NCBI GenBank assembly: GCA_903910245.1
Contig: CAIVYX010000048.1
Span: forward strand, 1-16,109
Reading direction: 5' to 3'
Source of the DNA: an uncultured Opitutia bacterium
GTDB taxonomy: Bacteria; Verrucomicrobiota; Verrucomicrobiia; Opitutales; UBA953
Length of the DNA: 16,109 nucleotides
Shown: one piece after another, positions 13,548 to 16,109 of the stretch
How the letters are laid out: each line of letters starts with the position of its first letter
Numbering within the stretch: position 1 is the first letter of the stretch
Translations under genes and position numbers: made by a program
Notes under the pieces: generated by a model
Database searches by the model: none
Told to the model about the DNA's origin: nothing
What the model saw: the letters and a program-made list of their open reading frames with translations, nothing else

Positions 13548-14054
13548 TTACTTGGCGGCGCCAGCGGAGACGAAGACGGCCGCCGGGCGGAGGACGCGTT
13601 CATGGAGCAGCCAGCCCGAGCGGGCGACGAGCAGCACGGTGCCTTCGGCGATATCCGCACTCGGCTCGGAGCCCACGGCTTCGTGGCGGGAGGGATCGAA
13701 CGGCTGGCCCACCGGGTTGACCTCGACGAGGCCCTGCGCGGAAAGAATCGAACGCAACTGGCCAACCGCCATGCGGAAGCCTTCGGCGACGGCGCGCCCG
13801 TCGGCCTGCTTTGCCGCGGACTCCAGGCCGAGGTTGAGGGAATCCAGGGCGGGCAGAAGATCTTCAAGCAGGCCGGCCGTGGCGAACTTGCGGAGCTCGA
13901 TGCCCTCGCGGTGGTGGCGGCGCTGCTGGTTTTGCTGGTCGGCGTTGCTGCGCAGCACCGTGTCCTTGAGGAGCGCGACCTGGCCTTCGAGTTCGGCGAG
14001 ACGGGTCGCGACGTCGGGCTGGATCGGTTCGGAGGAAGGGATCGGGTCGGTCAT
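13548..14054 (-). CDS. grpE: nucleotide exchange factor GrpE
   Basis: 168 residues. It releases ADP from DnaK as part of the DnaK-DnaJ-GrpE cycle. The long N-terminal helix (about 14-60, with LAELEGQVALLKDTVLRSNA) is the coiled-coil dimer stalk. The C-terminal beta-wing carries VNPVGQPFDPSRHEAV and the end RSGWLLHERVLRPAAVFV, close to the family signature. The start is 4 bp after the stop of the upstream membrane-anchored gene. No CIRCE inverted repeat or obvious sigma-32-type promoter is seen just upstream, so heat regulation, if any, must act from further up. Confidence 0.94.
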   Translation of the reverse strand: MTDPIPSSEPIQPDVATRLAELEGQVALLKDTVLRSNADQQNQQRRHHREGIELRKFATAGLLEDLLPALDSLNLGLESAAKQADGRAVAEGFRMAVGQLRSILSAQGLVEVNPVGQPFDPSRHEAVGSEPSADIAEGTVLLVARSGWLLHERVLRPAAVFVSAGAAK

Positions 14055-14058
14055 AAGA

Positions 14059-14829
14059 TTATTTTTCGCGTCGCAGCTTCTCGGTCACGGATTTACGGAG
14101 ACGCTCGCGGGCGAGGTCGAGCAGGAGTTCGGGCTGTTGCTGGACGGCGGTCTGCACGGCCTGCGTGCCCATCGGGCGGGAGACTTTCTCGTCGAAGTTA
14201 CGCTCGGTGATATCGCGAGCCTCGAAGACGTAGTTGAAGGCCTGGTCGACAACCACCTTACGCAGGTCGGTACCGTCGCCCGAGATGATCGTGATGCGAT
14301 CGACGCGGACTCGAAGGTGCTTGATGAGGAAGGGCTGCTTAGCGCTCGGCGGGCCGGGCGGGGGCGTCGGGGCGTTGGCGACGGGCACCGACTTAAGCCC
14401 GTTGAAGATATCCTTCGCGTTATTATCGGCGAGGAAGTCGGCCTTACCAACAATCGTGAGATGCTCGATATCGAGTTCGACGTCATGGAAGACTCGGCTA
14501 CCGCCTTCGAAGAAAGTCGGCAGATCGAGATCGATGGCGAGCCGACGGGCCTTGAGGAACTCCTTCTCGGTCCAGCGGGTCGGGTTGGTGATCGTCAGGC
14601 CAGTGTAGGCCACCCGTCCGGCGAAGAGGTTCGTGTCGTTGGTCGCGACCGCCAGATGGGCGCCGGACCTCGTGGCGAGGGAGGAATCGAGTAGCTTGGG
14701 GGAGAATCGACCTAGGGCCCAGACGCCCAACAAGCCCAACATCACCAGGAATAGCACCACGCCGCAGAGCATCGTGAGCAGCTTGCGCAGGGCGGACCCG
14801 AGGCGGGTACTTTTGGAGGGAACGGACAT
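14059..14829 (-). CDS. membrane-anchored protein, function unknown (distantly AsmA-like)
   Basis: 256 residues. A basic N-terminus precedes one membrane helix (about 17-39, LLTMLCGVVLFLVMLGLLGVWAL). The rest is predicted outside the cytoplasm and rich in beta-strand with alternating hydrophobics (GRVAYTGLTITNPTRW, RRLAIDLDLPTFF, VFHDVELDIEHLTIVGK), a pattern seen in AsmA and other lipid-transport-type envelope proteins. The match is by appearance only. A Pro-rich linker (TPPPGPP) and an Arg/Lys-rich C-terminal helix follow. I chose the ATG at 14829 because it directly precedes the anchor; a TTG at 14877 adds 16 unremarkable residues. It is the first gene of the minus cluster, 4 bp ahead of grpE. 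Confidence 0.75.
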   Translation of the reverse strand: MSVPSKSTRLGSALRKLLTMLCGVVLFLVMLGLLGVWALGRFSPKLLDSSLATRSGAHLAVATNDTNLFAGRVAYTGLTITNPTRWTEKEFLKARRLAIDLDLPTFFEGGSRVFHDVELDIEHLTIVGKADFLADNNAKDIFNGLKSVPVANAPTPPPGPPSAKQPFLIKHLRVRVDRITIISGDGTDLRKVVVDQAFNYVFEARDITERNFDEKVSRPMGTQAVQTAVQQQPELLLDLARERLRKSVTEKLRREK

Positions 14830-15068
14830 CGAGGTACGCTGAAATCGAGCAGTAGGCGTGCCACTGAGCAGGGTCAACGGTGGAGGCGAAAAGTAGGGTT
14901 AACGGCCGTTTTTCTCGGATGGCTGACGCTCGGAGGCCCGGTCGCGGCGGGCAGGCGGGTCCTTCTGTCCCGGAGGTGTGACGCCCAACTCGCTCCCCGA
15001 TGAGCGCCGCCCGCTGGGGCGAGGTAAGGCTTGCGGAGGGGCGGTGGGTGGGCTTCCTCCATACTCCA
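14830..15068. other. divergent intergenic region upstream of hisG
   Basis: This 239-bp gap separates the two divergent gene groups. On the minus strand TTGACC (14872-14877) with a weak TACTGC (14849-14854) is a possible promoter for the chaperone/cofactor cluster. AACGGCCGTT (14901-14910) is a perfect palindrome. Near 14988-15022 the segments CTCG and CCCC can pair with GGGG and CGAG to form a bulged stem. A plus-strand open frame from 15000 runs into hisG but lacks family similarity before residue 24. I recognise no known riboswitch. Confidence 0.5.
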
Positions 15069-15953
15069 ATGAGTCAGGAAGCCGCCAAATTGATGCTCGG
15101 TCTGCCTAAAGGCAGCCTGGAAGAGGCCACTCTCCAGCTGTTTGCCCGGGCCGGGTTCCCCGTCACCAAGAGCAGCCGCTCTTACCGCCCCACCTTCGAC
15201 GACCCCGCCCTCGATGGCCGCTTCATCCGTGCCCAGGAAGTCGCCCGTTACGTCGAACATGGCTTCTTCGATTGTGGCCTCACTGGGCAGGACTGGGTCC
15301 AAGAGAACAATGCCGACGTCGTGCAGGTCTGTGAACTCATTTATAGCCGGGCCTCCGCCCAGAAATCCCGCTGGGTCCTCTGCGTGCCCGAAGGCTCGCC
15401 CGTCAAGACCGCCAAGGATCTGGCCGGCAAGCGTGTCGCCACGGAACTCGTCGAGACCACCCGCCGCTGGTTCAAGGCGCAGGGCGTCGAATGCGAAGTC
15501 GAATTCTCCTGGGGTGCCACCGAAGTGAAGGTGCCTGAGCTCGCCGACGCTATCGTCGACATCACAGAGACCGGCTCATCCATCAAAGCCAACAATCTGC
15601 GCATCGTCGCTCAGCTGATGGAGACCACCACCGTCCTCGTCGCGAACAAAGCCGCCTGGGCCAATCCCGCCAAGCGCGCCAAGATCGAACAGATCGTCCT
15701 CATGCTGCAGGGTGCCCTCGCCGCACAGCACATGGTCGGCCTCAAGTTCAACCTCCCGAAGGCCAAGCTCGACCAGATCGCCGCCGCCCTCCCCGCCTTG
15801 CGTAATCCGACGGTCTCCCCGCTGAGCAATCCCGAGTGGGTCGCCGTCGAGACGATCATCGACACCCGCCAGGCGCGCGAATTCATCCCGACCCTCAAGG
15901 CCGCCGGCGCTGAGGGCATCGTGGAGTATCCGATTAACAAACTCGTCTACTGA
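15069..15953 (+). CDS. hisG: ATP phosphoribosyltransferase, long form
   Basis: 294 residues. It joins ATP and PRPP in the first, feedback-inhibited step of histidine synthesis. Motifs: LMLGLPKGSLEEAT at the N-terminus, FFDCGLTGQDWV (about 67-77) and ADAIVDITETGSSIKAN (about 159-175, the PRPP-binding loop). The C-terminal ACT-like regulatory domain (about 220-294) marks the long form, which is a hexamer inhibited by histidine and does not need HisZ. The ATG at 15069 gives MSQEAAKLMLGLPKG, matching the family; the ATG at 15000 adds 23 non-conserved residues. No other his gene follows, so the pathway is not clustered here. Confidence 0.94.
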   Translation: MSQEAAKLMLGLPKGSLEEATLQLFARAGFPVTKSSRSYRPTFDDPALDGRFIRAQEVARYVEHGFFDCGLTGQDWVQENNADVVQVCELIYSRASAQKSRWVLCVPEGSPVKTAKDLAGKRVATELVETTRRWFKAQGVECEVEFSWGATEVKVPELADAIVDITETGSSIKANNLRIVAQLMETTTVLVANKAAWANPAKRAKIEQIVLMLQGALAAQHMVGLKFNLPKAKLDQIAAALPALRNPTVSPLSNPEWVAVETIIDTRQAREFIPTLKAAGAEGIVEYPINKLVY

Positions 15954-15964
15954 CGACCCTCGCC

Positions 15965-16109
15965 ATGGCTGACTCCGTCCGCATCGGCCTCATCCAGCTC
16001 ACCGCCGAGGACACCCCGGCGGCGAACGTGCGCAAGACCTTGCCCCGCATCGAAGAAGCGGCGGCCAAGGGCGCCAAGATCATCGGCCTGCAGGAGATGT
16101 TCACGACGA
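15965..16109 (+). CDS. carbon-nitrogen hydrolase, N-carbamoylputrescine amidase-like (partial, 5' end)
   Basis: Only the first 48 codons are present; the gene runs off the window. VRIGLIQLTAEDTPAANVRK followed by EEAAAKGAKIIGLQEMFTT is the N-terminus of a nitrilase-superfamily amidase. Glu44 in LQEMF is the general base of the Glu-Lys-Cys triad. The LQE(M/L)F form is typical of AguB, which makes putrescine from N-carbamoylputrescine in the agmatine route. Other nitrilase-family amidases cannot be excluded without the Lys and Cys regions. It starts 11 bp after hisG, probably in the same transcript. In some genomes the partner agmatine deiminase lies next to it. Confidence 0.8.
   Translation, partial: MADSVRIGLIQLTAEDTPAANVRKTLPRIEEAAAKGAKIIGLQEMFTT

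Noticed and set aside
14055..14100. CIRCE/HrcA operator before grpE
   Set aside because: No TTAGCACTC-type inverted repeat is seen there or in the region ahead of the cluster.
12933..14694. Long plus-strand open frames across dnaJ, grpE and the membrane gene
   Set aside because: They are antisense to genes with unmistakable family motifs and arise from GC-rich codon bias.
15000..15068. Longer HisG start
   Set aside because: The 23 added residues are not family-like; MSQEAAKLMLGLPKG gives the normal HisG N-terminus.

Overview
The window is about 16.1 kb of GC-rich, densely coding bacterial chromosome made almost entirely of housekeeping genes. The most likely source is a member of the Verrucomicrobiota (Opitutae-like). 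This is inferred from the overall style: a long-form PurM, a FucP/GluP-type sugar transporter, a SlyD-like FKBP with a Cys-rich tail, a type III pantothenate kinase, a long-form HisG, tRNA genes with encoded CCA, and many starts without a recognisable Shine-Dalgarno sequence. No marker gene such as 16S rRNA is present to prove it. No phage, transposase, CRISPR or defence genes are visible.

Layout, left to right. rmuC (+) faces a tRNA-Ala(CGC) gene (-). Then come three separate + units: a SlyD/FKBP-type prolyl isomerase ending in a strong terminator, a small predicted secreted protein of unknown function ending in a second strong terminator, and a FucP/GluP-family sugar transporter. Next is the only sizeable non-coding stretch, 4278-4753. 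It holds a degenerate 8-bp repeat array, a small palindrome, a long composite hairpin and a separate 12-bp tandem repeat that ends at the stop of the next gene. On the - strand follow an OsmC-family protein, a 4Fe-4S ferredoxin and a single-pass membrane protein of unknown function. The last is divergent from purM (+). After purM comes tRNA-Pro(TGG) (-), followed by the + cluster LysM protein, Nudix hydrolase and PfkB-family kinase.

From 14829 down to 9440 seven - strand genes sit head to tail with gaps of 40 bp or less: an unknown membrane-anchored protein, grpE, dnaJ, nadC, birA, coaX and a two-helix membrane protein. This looks like one long operon joining a DnaK co-chaperone pair with NAD, biotin and CoA cofactor genes. 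Its last gene overlaps the convergent pfkB end by 4 bp. Divergent from it, hisG (+) starts histidine biosynthesis and is followed by the beginning of a nitrilase-family gene (N-carbamoylputrescine amidase-like) cut by the window end.

I saw no clear new multi-gene system. The observations most worth following are a near-perfect intrinsic terminator inside the Nudix coding sequence, the micro-repeat locus at 4301-4753, the 12-cysteine tail of the FKBP, and a ferredoxin promoter placed so close to the ATG that the mRNA may be leaderless.
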